This document shows positions 32,403-41,531 of a DNA stretch of 64,000 bases, in pieces. The DNA comes from JAGIBJ01 sp032119795 (GTDB taxonomy: Bacteria; Actinomycetota; Thermoleophilia; Solirubrobacterales; Solirubrobacteraceae). Below the pieces are notes generated by a model, which saw only the letters and a list, made by a program, of their open reading frames with translations, did not search any database and was not told where the DNA came from. The stretch is from positions 62,001 through 126,000 of the forward strand of contig JAUMFO010000013.1 of the NCBI GenBank assembly GCA_032119795.1, in the 5' to 3' direction. The translations under genes were made by a program, and so were the position numbers. Numbering within the stretch: position 1 is the first letter of the stretch; each line of letters starts with the position of its first letter.

Positions 32403-33539
32403 TCACCACTCTCTCAGACGGGCCGTGATGAGCAGATCACGGCCACTTGGTTCCCAGTTCCAGTCAAGCGCCTCGAGCGCGTCACCGACGTTTTCGATGC
32501 CGACGCCCTCCACGATGCTGCGCGCGCCGCGACCGCCAAGCAGCTTGGGCGCGATGAACAAGCGGAGTTCGTCGACGGCGCCGGCGTCGTAGAAGGCGCC
32601 CGCCAGGTGGGGGCCGCCTTCCAGCAGGATCGAGGTGACGCCGGATTCGCCGAGCTGCTCCAAGGCCGAGCGCACGCGGGCCTGCTCGTGCTCGCCGGTC
32701 GCGACGATCACCTCGGCGCCGGAGCCGCGCAGCGCAGCCACCGCTCCGCGGGGAGCGGCACGCGAGACGACCACCGTGATCGGGATCTCGGGCGCCTCCT
32801 GCATCAGCTTTGAGGAGAGCGGCAGCCGCGCCTCGGTGTCGAAGACGATGCGCCGTGGCTGGGTGACGACGCCGGAGACGCGCGAGGTGAGCTGTGGGTC
32901 ATCGGCGAGCGCCGTACCGATCCCAACGACGACGGCGTCGAGCTCTGAGCGCCAGCGGTGCCCGCGCTCGCGGCTCTCCTCCGAGGTGATCCACTTCGCG
33001 TCGCCGGTACGGGTCGCGACCTTGCCGTCGAGCGTGGCGGCGGCCTTGTGCAGGATCCAGGGAAGCCCAGTGCGAGCGTGTTTGCGGAACGGCTGGTTGA
33101 GCCCGCGAGCTTTGGCGGCCAGGTCGTCGCCGCTGTCGAGAACGGCCACGTCGATGCCCTCGTCGCGCAGGTCACCGAGTCCGCGGCCGTTGGCCTTCTC
33201 AGACGGATCGCCGCTGGCGACCACCACGCGAGTGATACCGGCCTCGGTGAGCGCCACGGTGCACGGGCCCGTTTTGCCGGTGTGGCAGCACGGCTCCAGC
33301 GACACGTAGGCGGTGGCGCCCCGGGCGCGCTCTCCAGCGTCGGCCAGGGCGGCAACCTCGGCATGCGGGCCGCCGTAGCGGGCATGCCAGCCCTCCCCCA
33401 CGACTTGACCGCCGGGCGCGACGATCACCGCGCCAACCATCGGGTTGGGGTGCACCGCGCCCCGCCCCCGCTCGGCAAGCTCGACCGCCCGCGTGAGGTA
33501 GCCGTGATCGGTGGCGTCGACTGCTGACACCGCGCTCAC
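32403..33539 (-). CDS. ribD: Riboflavin biosynthesis deaminase/reductase RibD
   Basis: 378 residues. The N-terminal deaminase has GPHAEVAAL and LEPCCHTGKTGPC, the Zn-binding HAE/PCxxxxxxxC motif; the C-terminal reductase has DGKVATRTGDAKWITS and LLEGGPHLAGAF. It carries out the second and third steps of riboflavin synthesis. GTG start at 33539. Only 33 bases separate it from the upstream glycosyltransferase stop, so there is no room for an FMN riboswitch; the operon is either driven from inside that gene or cotranscribed with it. Confidence 0.95.
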   Translation of the reverse strand: MSAVSAVDATDHGYLTRAVELAERGRGAVHPNPMVGAVIVAPGGQVVGEGWHARYGGPHAEVAALADAGERARGATAYVSLEPCCHTGKTGPCTVALTEAGITRVVVASGDPSEKANGRGLGDLRDEGIDVAVLDSGDDLAAKARGLNQPFRKHARTGLPWILHKAAATLDGKVATRTGDAKWITSEESRERGHRWRSELDAVVVGIGTALADDPQLTSRVSGVVTQPRRIVFDTEARLPLSSKLMQEAPEIPITVVVSRAAPRGAVAALRGSGAEVIVATGEHEQARVRSALEQLGESGVTSILLEGGPHLAGAFYDAGAVDELRLFIAPKLLGGRGARSIVEGVGIENVGDALEALDWNWEPSGRDLLITARLREW

Positions 33540-33572
33540 TTTAGGGACGAATGCTCAGAATTGTTGAGTTGC

Positions 33573-35687
33573 CTACTGCTCGGGCAATTCAGCCGGCGAG
33601 TCGCCGGTCTCCACATCCTCAACGGCGGTATCCGAACCGGTGGCCGCAGGGTCCTGCTCGACGCTGCCGCCGGTCTGCACGTCGGCGAGGTCCTTCTTTG
33701 AGACCAGTGAGCTGAGCGGCCCTTTGCCGTCGCCGCACTTGCCGGCTGGATTCTCGCCGTTGTTGAGCCGGTAGACCGTGATCTTCGGGCCCGGGCGCTG
33801 GTAGTCGAGCGGGAAGTACGTGAATGACCAGTCGAACGAGAACGGCACCCGCGCCTTGGGATCGGAGTACGGCGAGAACGTCGCGATCACCTTGCTGTTG
33901 CGCTCCAGCTCGCGGTAATAGCGCAGGGCATCGGGGACCTGATTCGGATCCGCCTCGGCGCGGCCACGCTGCGTGGAGCCGACGACCACCAGGCAGAACC
34001 CGCCGTTTTGGTAGCGCTCGATCAGGTCGGGGCGCAGCACACGCTCGAAGTCCTCGACCGATACCAGGACGCCTTTGGGGTCCTTGGTGAACGAGCCGGT
34101 CTTGGGATCGATGCGCGACTTGCCGACCGGGAACTTGACCCACTGGCCGCCGCCGAACCGCCCGACCTCGCCCTCACCGGAGGGAATGATCCACGCCGAC
34201 GGCACGATCGGCTCAAGCACGACTTTGACGCCCGCAGGCACGTTTTCAAACATCCACGTGCGGGCCAGCTCGCGGGTATCGACCTGGGCGAGCGTGCGGC
34301 TGGAGTGCACCGAGTACACGATGCCTTGGGCGCAGATGACCACGAACAGGACGGCCAGTACGCGGGGCGAGCGTGCCTTGACCGGTGAGCGCAGCACCCA
34401 GGTGGCGACGGCGAGCGCGCCGATGCCGGCGAGCAACGCGATCATCGGCGCGACCGGCAGCAGCCAACGGCCAAAAAAGCGCACGTTGGAGCCCATGAAC
34501 AGGATGTAGAACACGGGCGCTGGCACGAGGAACCAGAACCGCATGCGGTCGCGGATGAAGAGGTGGATCGCGCCGACCACCGCCAGGATCGACGGGATCC
34601 AGCCGATGCCCCAGCCGCTGACCTGCATGTAGTAGATCCAGCCGTTGGTCTGCGTGAGGCCGAGCTTGCCGACCTCGTCGCTGGAGGCGCTCTGCTGGTG
34701 GATGAGGTCGTCGATGAACTCGCCGGGCGTGAGCAGCGCGTAGGGGTTGCCGATCACAAACGCGAGCCCCGAGGCCAGACCAGCCCAGAGCAGCCCAGCC
34801 ACGACCGGTTCGAGCCCGTCGGCGCGGGCACGGTGCACGGCCACGGCGAGGAGCGGGAGCGCCACGATGCCGCCGGTGTACTTCGTCGAGCAGGCCAGCC
34901 CGAGGCCGACGCCGGCCAGGATCCAATCGCGGCGGCTGTCGCCGATCAGGAGCCCGGCAGCGCCCCAGAGTGCCAGCGCAATCGGTGCGAGCGTGGGCAC
35001 GTCGTTGAGCGCTTGGTGGCTGTAGAAGACGGCCAGGAAGCAGAAGGTCAGCACGCCTGCAGCCAGGAACGCGGCCGGCCGACCAAAGAGCCGGATCCCG
35101 GCCCGCCAGAGCAGGAAGACGCCGAGGACGCCCGTGAGCGCCGCCGTGGCGCGGCCGAGCGTCCACAGCTCGATGGGATTGTCGATGTAGGCCTGGTAGA
35201 CGCCCTCGCGGCCGCCGTAGGCCACCGCCAGCACGAGGTGCACGAGGTACGTGAACGCGGGCGGGTTGACGAAGTAATCGGGGTTGCCGCCGTGGCCGAA
35301 CATGCCGATGGCGCGCGGCAGGAAGTGGGCCTGCTCATCGACGTTGTAGGCGAATGGCAGGCCGTGCTTGAGGCCGTAGACGCGCAGCAGCAGCGCGACG
35401 AGCAGCAGCGACGTGATCGCGATCGTCCAGCCGCGGCTGCCGCCGAGGTGATCGCCGCGGGCCCGCTCGGCCTCGTGCGCCTCCCGGGCGACGAGTCGGC
35501 GCAGCTCCGCGAGCTCGGCGACCGTGCGCTTGTGGTCCTTGCTCTGCGAGGCCCCGTTGCCGTTGCCATTGCCGTTGCCGTTCGCGCCCGCGGCATGCTG
35601 GCCGCTCAAGCCACCGACGCGTGCGCCGTCCTCCCGTGCGGGATCCTCGCCACCGGCGAGCTGCTCTCCGGGGTTAGCAGTGGGCAT
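33573..35687 (-). CDS. Polytopic glycosyltransferase, GT39/ArnT-like
   Basis: 704 residues. After a disordered N-terminus (Gly-Asn repeat at about 36-45, then a helical segment) come ten or more membrane helices between about 85 and 480, and a C-terminal periplasmic-type domain. The first extracytoplasmic loop holds NVDEQAHFLPRA, with the Asp-Glu pair expected of GT-C/GT39 enzymes that use polyprenyl-phosphate sugars. It overlaps the end of the next polytopic transferase by 14 bases. The donor would be made by the nearby GT2 gene (inference). Acceptor unknown. Confidence 0.83.
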   Translation of the reverse strand: MPTANPGEQLAGGEDPAREDGARVGGLSGQHAAGANGNGNGNGNGASQSKDHKRTVAELAELRRLVAREAHEAERARGDHLGGSRGWTIAITSLLLVALLLRVYGLKHGLPFAYNVDEQAHFLPRAIGMFGHGGNPDYFVNPPAFTYLVHLVLAVAYGGREGVYQAYIDNPIELWTLGRATAALTGVLGVFLLWRAGIRLFGRPAAFLAAGVLTFCFLAVFYSHQALNDVPTLAPIALALWGAAGLLIGDSRRDWILAGVGLGLACSTKYTGGIVALPLLAVAVHRARADGLEPVVAGLLWAGLASGLAFVIGNPYALLTPGEFIDDLIHQQSASSDEVGKLGLTQTNGWIYYMQVSGWGIGWIPSILAVVGAIHLFIRDRMRFWFLVPAPVFYILFMGSNVRFFGRWLLPVAPMIALLAGIGALAVATWVLRSPVKARSPRVLAVLFVVICAQGIVYSVHSSRTLAQVDTRELARTWMFENVPAGVKVVLEPIVPSAWIIPSGEGEVGRFGGGQWVKFPVGKSRIDPKTGSFTKDPKGVLVSVEDFERVLRPDLIERYQNGGFCLVVVGSTQRGRAEADPNQVPDALRYYRELERNSKVIATFSPYSDPKARVPFSFDWSFTYFPLDYQRPGPKITVYRLNNGENPAGKCGDGKGPLSSLVSKKDLADVQTGGSVEQDPAATGSDTAVEDVETGDSPAELPEQ
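35554..35582. repeat. Hexanucleotide repeat encoding Gly-Asn
   Basis: Almost five units of CCGTTG (one variant CCATTG) in the 5' part of the glycosyltransferase gene, read on the minus strand as alternating Asn-Gly codons. Slippage would add or remove Asn-Gly pairs in frame. Confidence 0.6.
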
Positions 35688-37197
35688 AGACGGTGTAGTA
35701 CTTGGTCGTCAGAAGGCGCTCGAAGCCGGCAGGGGGAAGGTTCAGCGACGGATCTTGAAGCTCGTCGAAGAGCACCTGGTTGAAGATGGCGCGCCGCTGG
35801 TGGGTGATCAAGAGAACGCCCTCCGTCGGCTGGTCGGCCACGAAGGGGTCCGTCCGAGCCAGCACGCGGTCGGCTGGCAGGTCGGTGAGCCAGCGTGCGT
35901 CCGGGATCGTCTTGTGGTTAGGAAGGTAAAGCGTCCCACACCGCTCAAGCGCCGCTTTGGTCCGAGGGTGCTGGAGCGCCTTGCCAAGTTCGGGACGCGC
36001 TTCGCCGCGGAACTCGAGTTCGCGAGTCACGTTGCTGAGGCTCAGGCGCGTCGCCGTGAAGCCCGCGCCGACGATCAGCAGGACGACCGACCCCACCATC
36101 CAGACGGTCCGCAGGCGCCCGGGTGGCATGACCGACCAGCCGCCGAGCGCGACCGCACACAGCAACATCACCATGACGGCCGCGACGAGCAGGTAGCGGT
36201 CGATCACGGAGAACCCGCCGATGCCGATGAGCATGAAGATCCCGACGCCGCACACCAGGATCAGCAGCGGAAGCAGGGTGCGCTTGGGCATCAGCCACAG
36301 GCCGATCGCGGCGCCGAGGAGCCCACCGACGAACACCGGCAGCTTGTCGAGATCGATCAGGTAGCTGACGAGCGCGACGGGGAGTTCGCCGAGGTCCTTC
36401 GTGCGATCGAGTTCAGCGGCGAGCCCGCTCGTATGGGTGAACGAGTAGAGCGGCTCGCTCATCACGGCGTAGTCGCTACCCGTCCAGATCAACGTCGGGA
36501 GCCAGACCAGCACGCCCCAGCCGGCGCGCTGCGTCCACGTGGCCGGGCCGATGCACCACAGCCAGTAGATGCCGGCGAGGAGCCACGCCTCGGGGCGCAG
36601 GAGGCCGGCAAAGCCCAGGAGCACCAGCGGCGCGAGACCGCGGCGCGGGCGCTGCACCTCGAGCACGGCCGCCCAGATCACGAACGCCAGGAACGCCGTG
36701 TCGATGTAGCCGCGGGCCGCGAGGAACGCGAAGTCCAGGCGGCTGGCGAGCAGCAGGGCAGCCAAACCGCCGACGACGGGACTAAAAAGGTCGCGACCGA
36801 GGCGGTACAAACCGGCCAACAGGGCGATGAGTGACGCAATGCACAGGGCGATCCAGATCCGGTCGCCTGCGGTGCCGAAGAGCGAGAGCGCTCCGCCGAC
36901 GAGATTGGAGAGCGGATGCTGGGTCGGCGCGCGGAACGCATCGAACGTCGGTGTGGCGAGGTCCAGGATCTCCCGGCCCCACAGCAGCGAGTAGATCGAG
37001 TCGTAGTTGGGGTACGTCGGGAAGAGGACGAACCCGAGCACGCCAGCTAGCACCAGGACGGCCAGCGCGCCGCGTTCAAACGCCTTCAGTCGGGGCGTGG
37101 AAGGCGCCCGCTCCAGGGGGCTTGGCCACACGGACGGGCCGCGAGGAGGGTCGATCTGGGGGTCGCCCGCCACGGGGGTCGTCGTCTCGGCGAGCAC
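35674..37197 (-). CDS. Polytopic membrane protein, GT-C-like glycosyltransferase
   Basis: 507 residues with about ten membrane helices. The first loop, FPTYPNYDSIYSLLWGREIL, contains an Asp, and the segment PTFDAFRAPTQHPLSN precedes the third helix, a GT-C-like layout. GLLRPEAWLL is also typical of this group. The C-terminal 120 residues are soluble and end TTKYYTVYAHC. The frame is open past 37252, but a start there would run into the divergent GT2 gene; the GTG at 37197 (LAETTTPV) is chosen, with GTG 37173 as an alternative. It is partnered by overlap with the GT39-like gene. Confidence 0.75.
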   Translation of the reverse strand: MLAETTTPVAGDPQIDPPRGPSVWPSPLERAPSTPRLKAFERGALAVLVLAGVLGFVLFPTYPNYDSIYSLLWGREILDLATPTFDAFRAPTQHPLSNLVGGALSLFGTAGDRIWIALCIASLIALLAGLYRLGRDLFSPVVGGLAALLLASRLDFAFLAARGYIDTAFLAFVIWAAVLEVQRPRRGLAPLVLLGFAGLLRPEAWLLAGIYWLWCIGPATWTQRAGWGVLVWLPTLIWTGSDYAVMSEPLYSFTHTSGLAAELDRTKDLGELPVALVSYLIDLDKLPVFVGGLLGAAIGLWLMPKRTLLPLLILVCGVGIFMLIGIGGFSVIDRYLLVAAVMVMLLCAVALGGWSVMPPGRLRTVWMVGSVVLLIVGAGFTATRLSLSNVTRELEFRGEARPELGKALQHPRTKAALERCGTLYLPNHKTIPDARWLTDLPADRVLARTDPFVADQPTEGVLLITHQRRAIFNQVLFDELQDPSLNLPPAGFERLLTTKYYTVYAHC

Positions 37198-37251
37198 GGC
37201 CGGTAGGATGACACGCCGCGCTTCACCCCGCCCGCGCACACCTCTGCCTGC

Positions 37252-38316
37252 ATGAAGCTGATCATCCAAATCCCCTGTTACAACGAGGAGGACGCTCTCC
37301 CCGTCACGCTCGCCGCGCTGCCCCGTGCAGTCGCCGGGTTCGACGAGGTCGAGTGGCTCATCATCGACGACGGTTCCGTCGACCGGACGATCGAGGTGGC
37401 GCGCGAATTCGGCGTCGACCACATCATCCGGCTGACGAACAACAAGGGGCTGGCCGCCGGCTTCCAGGCCGGCCTGGATGCTGGACTCAAGCTCGGTGCC
37501 GACGTCATCGTCAACACCGACGCCGACAACCAGTACAACGCCGACGACATCCCCAAGCTCACCGAGCCGATCCTGCGCGGCACGGCCGACATGGTCGTCG
37601 GTGATCGCCAGGTGGAGACGATCGAGCACTTCTCGCCATGGAAGGTGCGCCTGCAGCACCTCGGTTCATGGGTTGTGCGCCAGGCCTCGTCGACCGACGT
37701 GCCCGACACGACCTCCGGCTTCCGCGCCTACAACCGCGAGGCAGCCCTGCAGCTCGTCGTGGTCTCCAAGTTCACGTACACGCTGGAGACGATCATTCAG
37801 GCGGGCAAGCAGCTCGTCGCGACCGATCACGTCCCGATCCGCACCAACGAGAAGCTGCGCGAGTCGCGCCTCTTCCCGTCGATGGGTGCCTACGTGCGCC
37901 GCAACTCCGTGTCGATCTTCCGGATCTACGCGCAGTACGAGCCGCTGAAGGTCTTCATGACCGCCGCTGGGATCCTCGGGATCCTCGCTGGCGCCGTCTG
38001 GATCCGGTTCTTCGTGTCGTGGGTCCAAGGCGATGGCGCCGGCCACGTGCAGTCGCTGATCCTCGGCGCCGTGCTGTTTAACGCGGCCGTCGTCCTTGGC
38101 GCGATCGGCATCCTCGGAGACCTGCTCTCCGCCCAGCGCTCGCTGACCCAGCGCATCTTCGAGCGGGTCCGCCGCATCGAGCTGCAGGTCGGCGTTGAGC
38201 CCTCGCATTACGAGCCCGGCAACCCGAGCGCCAAGGCCCACCACAAGAAGACCACCGGAGCCGACGCTGGCCCGGCCACCGGCAAGACCCAAGAGCACGA
38301 GGCAGTCCAGCTGTGA
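37252..38316 (+). CDS. GT2 family glycosyltransferase (polyprenyl-phosphate sugar synthase-like)
   Basis: 354 residues. The GT-A domain has IQIPCYNEEDALPVTLAALP, LIIDDGSVDRTIEVA and NTDADNQYNADD (DxD metal site), followed by a TSGFRAYNREAA segment as in dolichol-phosphate mannose synthases. Two membrane helices follow (about 235-300), and the tail is basic and disordered. It would make polyprenyl-phosphate sugars for the GT-C enzymes on the opposite strand. Its stop overlaps the methyltransferase GTG (GTGA). Start ATG 37252, 54 bases from the divergent start. Confidence 0.9.
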   Translation: MKLIIQIPCYNEEDALPVTLAALPRAVAGFDEVEWLIIDDGSVDRTIEVAREFGVDHIIRLTNNKGLAAGFQAGLDAGLKLGADVIVNTDADNQYNADDIPKLTEPILRGTADMVVGDRQVETIEHFSPWKVRLQHLGSWVVRQASSTDVPDTTSGFRAYNREAALQLVVVSKFTYTLETIIQAGKQLVATDHVPIRTNEKLRESRLFPSMGAYVRRNSVSIFRIYAQYEPLKVFMTAAGILGILAGAVWIRFFVSWVQGDGAGHVQSLILGAVLFNAAVVLGAIGILGDLLSAQRSLTQRIFERVRRIELQVGVEPSHYEPGNPSAKAHHKKTTGADAGPATGKTQEHEAVQL

Positions 38317-38951
38317 GCAACATCGAAGTCACCAAGGACGCCGAGGGCACGATCACCGGCAACACCTACGACAAGTACAACACGACGAACCCCGTGGCCA
38401 AGCGCCTGCAGGCCGGGTTCGAGCGTGATCTTGCCGAGCTGTTCAAGCTGGCTGCGCCCGAGTCGCTGCTCGACGTCGGCTGCGGCGAGGGCGTCCACAC
38501 CCACAAGTGGGCCCTGCAGCTCGGCGACAAGCGCGTCGTCGGCATCGACCTCGACGACCCGCAGCTCCACGCCCTCTGGGAGACGCGCCAGGCGCCGAAC
38601 CTGGAGTACAAGGTGCTCAAGGCCGAGAACATGCCGTTCGCCGACAACGAGTTCCAGGTCGCCAGCGCGATCGAGGTGCTCGAGCACGTGCCGGATCCGG
38701 CGCACACGATCGCCGAGATGGCGCGCGTGTCGTCGAAGTACCTGCTCGTCTCGGTGCCGCGTGAGCCGATCTGGCGTGCGGTGAACATGGCTCGCGGCGC
38801 CTACATCAAGGATCTGGGCAACACGCCTGGGCACCTCAACCACTGGAGCAAGCGCTCCTTCATCGCGGAGCTGAGCAAGGTCGGCACGGTCGTCGAGGCT
38901 CGCTCGCCGTTCCCGTGGTCGATGCTGCTCGTCCGCGTTCACGGCGCGTGA
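38313..38951 (+). CDS. Class I SAM-dependent methyltransferase
   Basis: 212 residues with a Rossmann methyltransferase core: motif I LLDVGCGEGVHTHKW, motif II VVGIDLDDPQL, the post-motif AENMPFADNEF and IEVLEHVPDPAHT. It is a Methyltransf_11/ubiE-like domain. Coupling by 4-base overlaps to the GT2 and flippase genes (GTGA at both ends) suggests it methylates a lipid-linked sugar or the glycan acceptor. Substrate inferred from context only. Confidence 0.87.
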   Translation: MSNIEVTKDAEGTITGNTYDKYNTTNPVAKRLQAGFERDLAELFKLAAPESLLDVGCGEGVHTHKWALQLGDKRVVGIDLDDPQLHALWETRQAPNLEYKVLKAENMPFADNEFQVASAIEVLEHVPDPAHTIAEMARVSSKYLLVSVPREPIWRAVNMARGAYIKDLGNTPGHLNHWSKRSFIAELSKVGTVVEARSPFPWSMLLVRVHGA

Positions 38952-40429
38952 CGTCGTCGCCCGGCGCTACGGCGCCGGCCGCTGAGCGCCGGAGCTACGG
39001 CTCCGGCGCTCGCATCCTGTCGATCGGCCTCGCCCTCACGGGCGTCGTCACCTTTGCGTTCTTCTCGCTCTCGACGTATGCCCTGGGCAGCGCTGAGGCC
39101 TACCAGCCGGTCGCGCTGCTCTGGGCCATCACGTTCATCGTCTGCTCGGTCGTCTACCGGCCGATCGAGCAGCTCCTGGCGCGCACCCTCGCCGATGCCC
39201 GCGGCCATGGGCGCACCGGCAGCCGCGACCTGCGGATCGCCGTGGTGCTCGAGGCCGGCGCCGGCGTCGGCACGGTCGCGCTGGCGCTGATCTTCAAGGA
39301 CCAGCTCCAGCGCAACGTCTTCCCCACCCAGCCCGATCTCTACTGGGTGTTCGTCGCCGCGATCGCCGCCTACTCGGTGAGCTACTTCGCGCGCGGCTGG
39401 CTCGCCGGCACCGGTCGGCCAGAGCTCTACGGCGCGCTCGTCTTCATCGAGTCGACGGGACGCTGCCTGTTCCCGATCGCGGCGCTGATCGGGCTCACGT
39501 CCGGGGCGCTGGCCGTGTCACTCGGGATCGCCGCGGCGCCGCTGCTGTCGCTGTTTGTGGTGCCGCTGGCGCTGCGCGGCGGCGTGCGGGACCGTTCGCA
39601 ACCCGGCACAACCCCCACTGGTCTCGACGGCCGCGCCGAATCCGTCGCCGCTGAGATCGAGGCGTTCGCGCCCGACGGCACCCCCGGCGAAGCCTTCCCG
39701 GAGGACCTGCACCTCACGCACCGCGCGGCGGAGGCCGCCGCGCACCGCGAGCCGGGCGACGACACCCCGCCGACGACCGCCATCGGGGAGCTGACCTTCC
39801 GCTCCGGACTCGTCTTCGCCCTCTCCGTGGTGGTCGTGATGGCCGCCGAGCAGACGCTGATCACCGCCGGCGTGCTCACCGAGGGCACCGGCGCCGGGGC
39901 GCTCGTCGCTACCACCGGGGCGGCTGCTGCGATCTTCAACGCGTTCCTCGTGGCCCGCGCGCCGCTGCAGCTCTTCCAGGCGATTCAGAGCACGCTGCTC
40001 CCCCACCTCGCCGAGCTGCGCACCAGCGGCGATCAGGCCGCCGCCGCCCAGGCCCTGCGCACGACGATGCTCGCGATCGCCGCGTTTGCCGGCGCCGTCT
40101 CGCTCGGGCTCCTCATTCTTGGGCCGTGGGCGATGGGCATCCTCTTCGATCTGGATTGGCCCTACACCGCCACGTCGCTGGCGCTCGTGGGCGTCGGCAT
40201 GGGACTGCACCTGGCCGGCGGGACGCTGAACCAGTCGGCGCTGGCCCACGGGCGCGCCCCGCTGGCGGCCGTCGCCTGGGCACTCGCTGCCGCGTGTTTC
40301 CTGGCGTGGATGCTCAGCGAGCCCGTCGCCGAGCCCGTCCTGCGCGCGGCATCGGGCTATGCGCTGGCCTCGGGGCTGTTGCTCGCCGGGCTGCTCGCCG
40401 TCGAGTCGCGGTCGCTGCGCAGCAGTTGA
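38948..40429 (+). CDS. Polysaccharide flippase-like membrane protein (MOP/Wzx type)
   Basis: 493 residues, about 12-14 hydrophobic helices in the layout of oligosaccharide flippases (GLALTGVVTFAFFSLSTYALG, GRPELYGALVFIESTGRC, QAIQSTLLPHLAELRTSG split across helices). Between helices near residues 211 and 283 there is an unusually long hydrophilic insert rich in Asp, Glu and His. The GTG at 38948 overlaps the methyltransferase stop (GTGA). A role in moving the lipid-linked product of this locus across the membrane is inferred from fold and context. Confidence 0.78.
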   Translation: MTSSPGATAPAAERRSYGSGARILSIGLALTGVVTFAFFSLSTYALGSAEAYQPVALLWAITFIVCSVVYRPIEQLLARTLADARGHGRTGSRDLRIAVVLEAGAGVGTVALALIFKDQLQRNVFPTQPDLYWVFVAAIAAYSVSYFARGWLAGTGRPELYGALVFIESTGRCLFPIAALIGLTSGALAVSLGIAAAPLLSLFVVPLALRGGVRDRSQPGTTPTGLDGRAESVAAEIEAFAPDGTPGEAFPEDLHLTHRAAEAAAHREPGDDTPPTTAIGELTFRSGLVFALSVVVVMAAEQTLITAGVLTEGTGAGALVATTGAAAAIFNAFLVARAPLQLFQAIQSTLLPHLAELRTSGDQAAAAQALRTTMLAIAAFAGAVSLGLLILGPWAMGILFDLDWPYTATSLALVGVGMGLHLAGGTLNQSALAHGRAPLAAVAWALAAACFLAWMLSEPVAEPVLRAASGYALASGLLLAGLLAVESRSLRSS

Positions 40430-40486
40430 GCTGTGCAACGAGCACGAAACGCCCACCGGCGTGCCGCCGCTGAGCACGCCCATAAG

Positions 40487-41320
40487 ATGCCCCAGCTCAT
40501 GCCCGTGTTCCCCCGCCGCTCTGCCGTCGCCGCTCGCCTTGCCGCGCTGCTGCTCCTGACGACGCTGGCGGGCACGCTCGCCGCCTGCGGCAGCGACGCC
40601 CCGACGGCCGCGTCGACGCCAGAGCCCGAGGACGGCCTCGTCGCGCCGCCCGGCGGGACGCCCGCTCCAGAGCCGACCTCCCCTGAGGAGGGCGCCGGCA
40701 CCGTGAGCAGCGGCAAGCAGGACAAGGGTGAGGGCGACTTCACGGTGCCCAAAGACGCGGGCGCCCCCGGCGTGCCGCGCGTCTCAGCTCGCGAGGGGCT
40801 GCGCGTGGAATCGGCCGAGGGCACCAAGCCGCGGTGGATCGTGAAGGCCAGGCGCGGCGGCGACGGCGACTTCTGCATGTACGTGTCGATCCCCGGCCCC
40901 TACGATCCCGACCCGCTCTGCCAGACGGGCGAGCTCCTGGCGCTGCAGTTCTTCGGCGACGACGCGACCGGCCCAGCCTTCGGGACCGTCGCCCAAGCGC
41001 CGCTGACCCGCCGCGAGCCGACGAGCCAGATGGTGGTCGCCGGGATCTCCGCGGGCGACGTGACCTCGGTGCGCGTGCGCTACGGGACCAAGCTCTACGA
41101 CGCCAAGCTCTCCGAGGCTGCCACCGGAGTGCCCGTCGACCAGCGGCTGGCCCGCGAGCTGAGCGGCGCGACCCGCGAGCAGATCGACCGCCTGCCGGAC
41201 CCCGTGATCGTGCGCGCGTTCGGCGTGAGCTTCCCCCGCGAGGCCGGCAACCCGCCGCGCGTCGTGACCCCGGAGACGCCGCGCCCGGTCAACGGCGTCC
41301 TCACGCTGCAGCTCAGCTGA
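40487..41320 (+). CDS. Lipoprotein of unknown function
   Basis: 277 residues. A signal peptide ends in the lipobox TLAGTLAACGSD; the Cys would be lipidated. A Pro/Glu/Thr-rich linker follows, then a globular domain of about 170 residues with two Cys (GDFCMYVSIPG, DPLCQTGELL) and a strand-rich pattern. No recognisable family. The ATG at 40487 is chosen; a second ATG at 40499 is equally possible. It follows the flippase by 57 bases and may belong to the same operon. Confidence 0.75.
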   Translation: MPQLMPVFPRRSAVAARLAALLLLTTLAGTLAACGSDAPTAASTPEPEDGLVAPPGGTPAPEPTSPEEGAGTVSSGKQDKGEGDFTVPKDAGAPGVPRVSAREGLRVESAEGTKPRWIVKARRGGDGDFCMYVSIPGPYDPDPLCQTGELLALQFFGDDATGPAFGTVAQAPLTRREPTSQMVVAGISAGDVTSVRVRYGTKLYDAKLSEAATGVPVDQRLARELSGATREQIDRLPDPVIVRAFGVSFPREAGNPPRVVTPETPRPVNGVLTLQLS

Positions 41321-41323
41321 GCG

Positions 41324-41337
41324 GCGCCTTCGGGCGC
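41324..41337 (+). terminator. UUCG-loop hairpin after lipoprotein gene
   Basis: GCGCC-TTCG-GGCGC begins three bases after the lipoprotein stop. UUCG loops give very stable hairpins. No clear T-run follows, so the terminator call is tentative. Confidence 0.4.
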
Positions 41338-41428
41338 TACCACACGCTCGCGCGAGGGCCTCGCTCGCGGCCTGAAACTCTGTAGGACTGCTGGCGCCGC
41401 GGCGCTCGTCGTCACCCAGATACGCCAG

Positions 41429-41485
41429 CCAGGGCCCCAATGCACTGGACATCCTGGACGCCGCTACGAGAGGCGTCCGCCCTGG
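41429..41485 (+). repeat. Nested inverted repeats upstream of RTX gene
   Basis: Two 7-base stems are stacked: outer CCAGGGC (41429-41435) with GCCCTGG (41479-41485), inner GGACGCC (41456-41462) with GGCGTCC (41472-41478). On the 3' side the arms are contiguous; on the 5' side 20 bases bulge. It lies 46 bases before the RTX ATG and could be leader structure. Confidence 0.4.
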
Positions 41486-41531
41486 TCCTCCATCCGTTGA
41501 CCGGGCATGCTGACGCGCCGAAAACAAGCGC

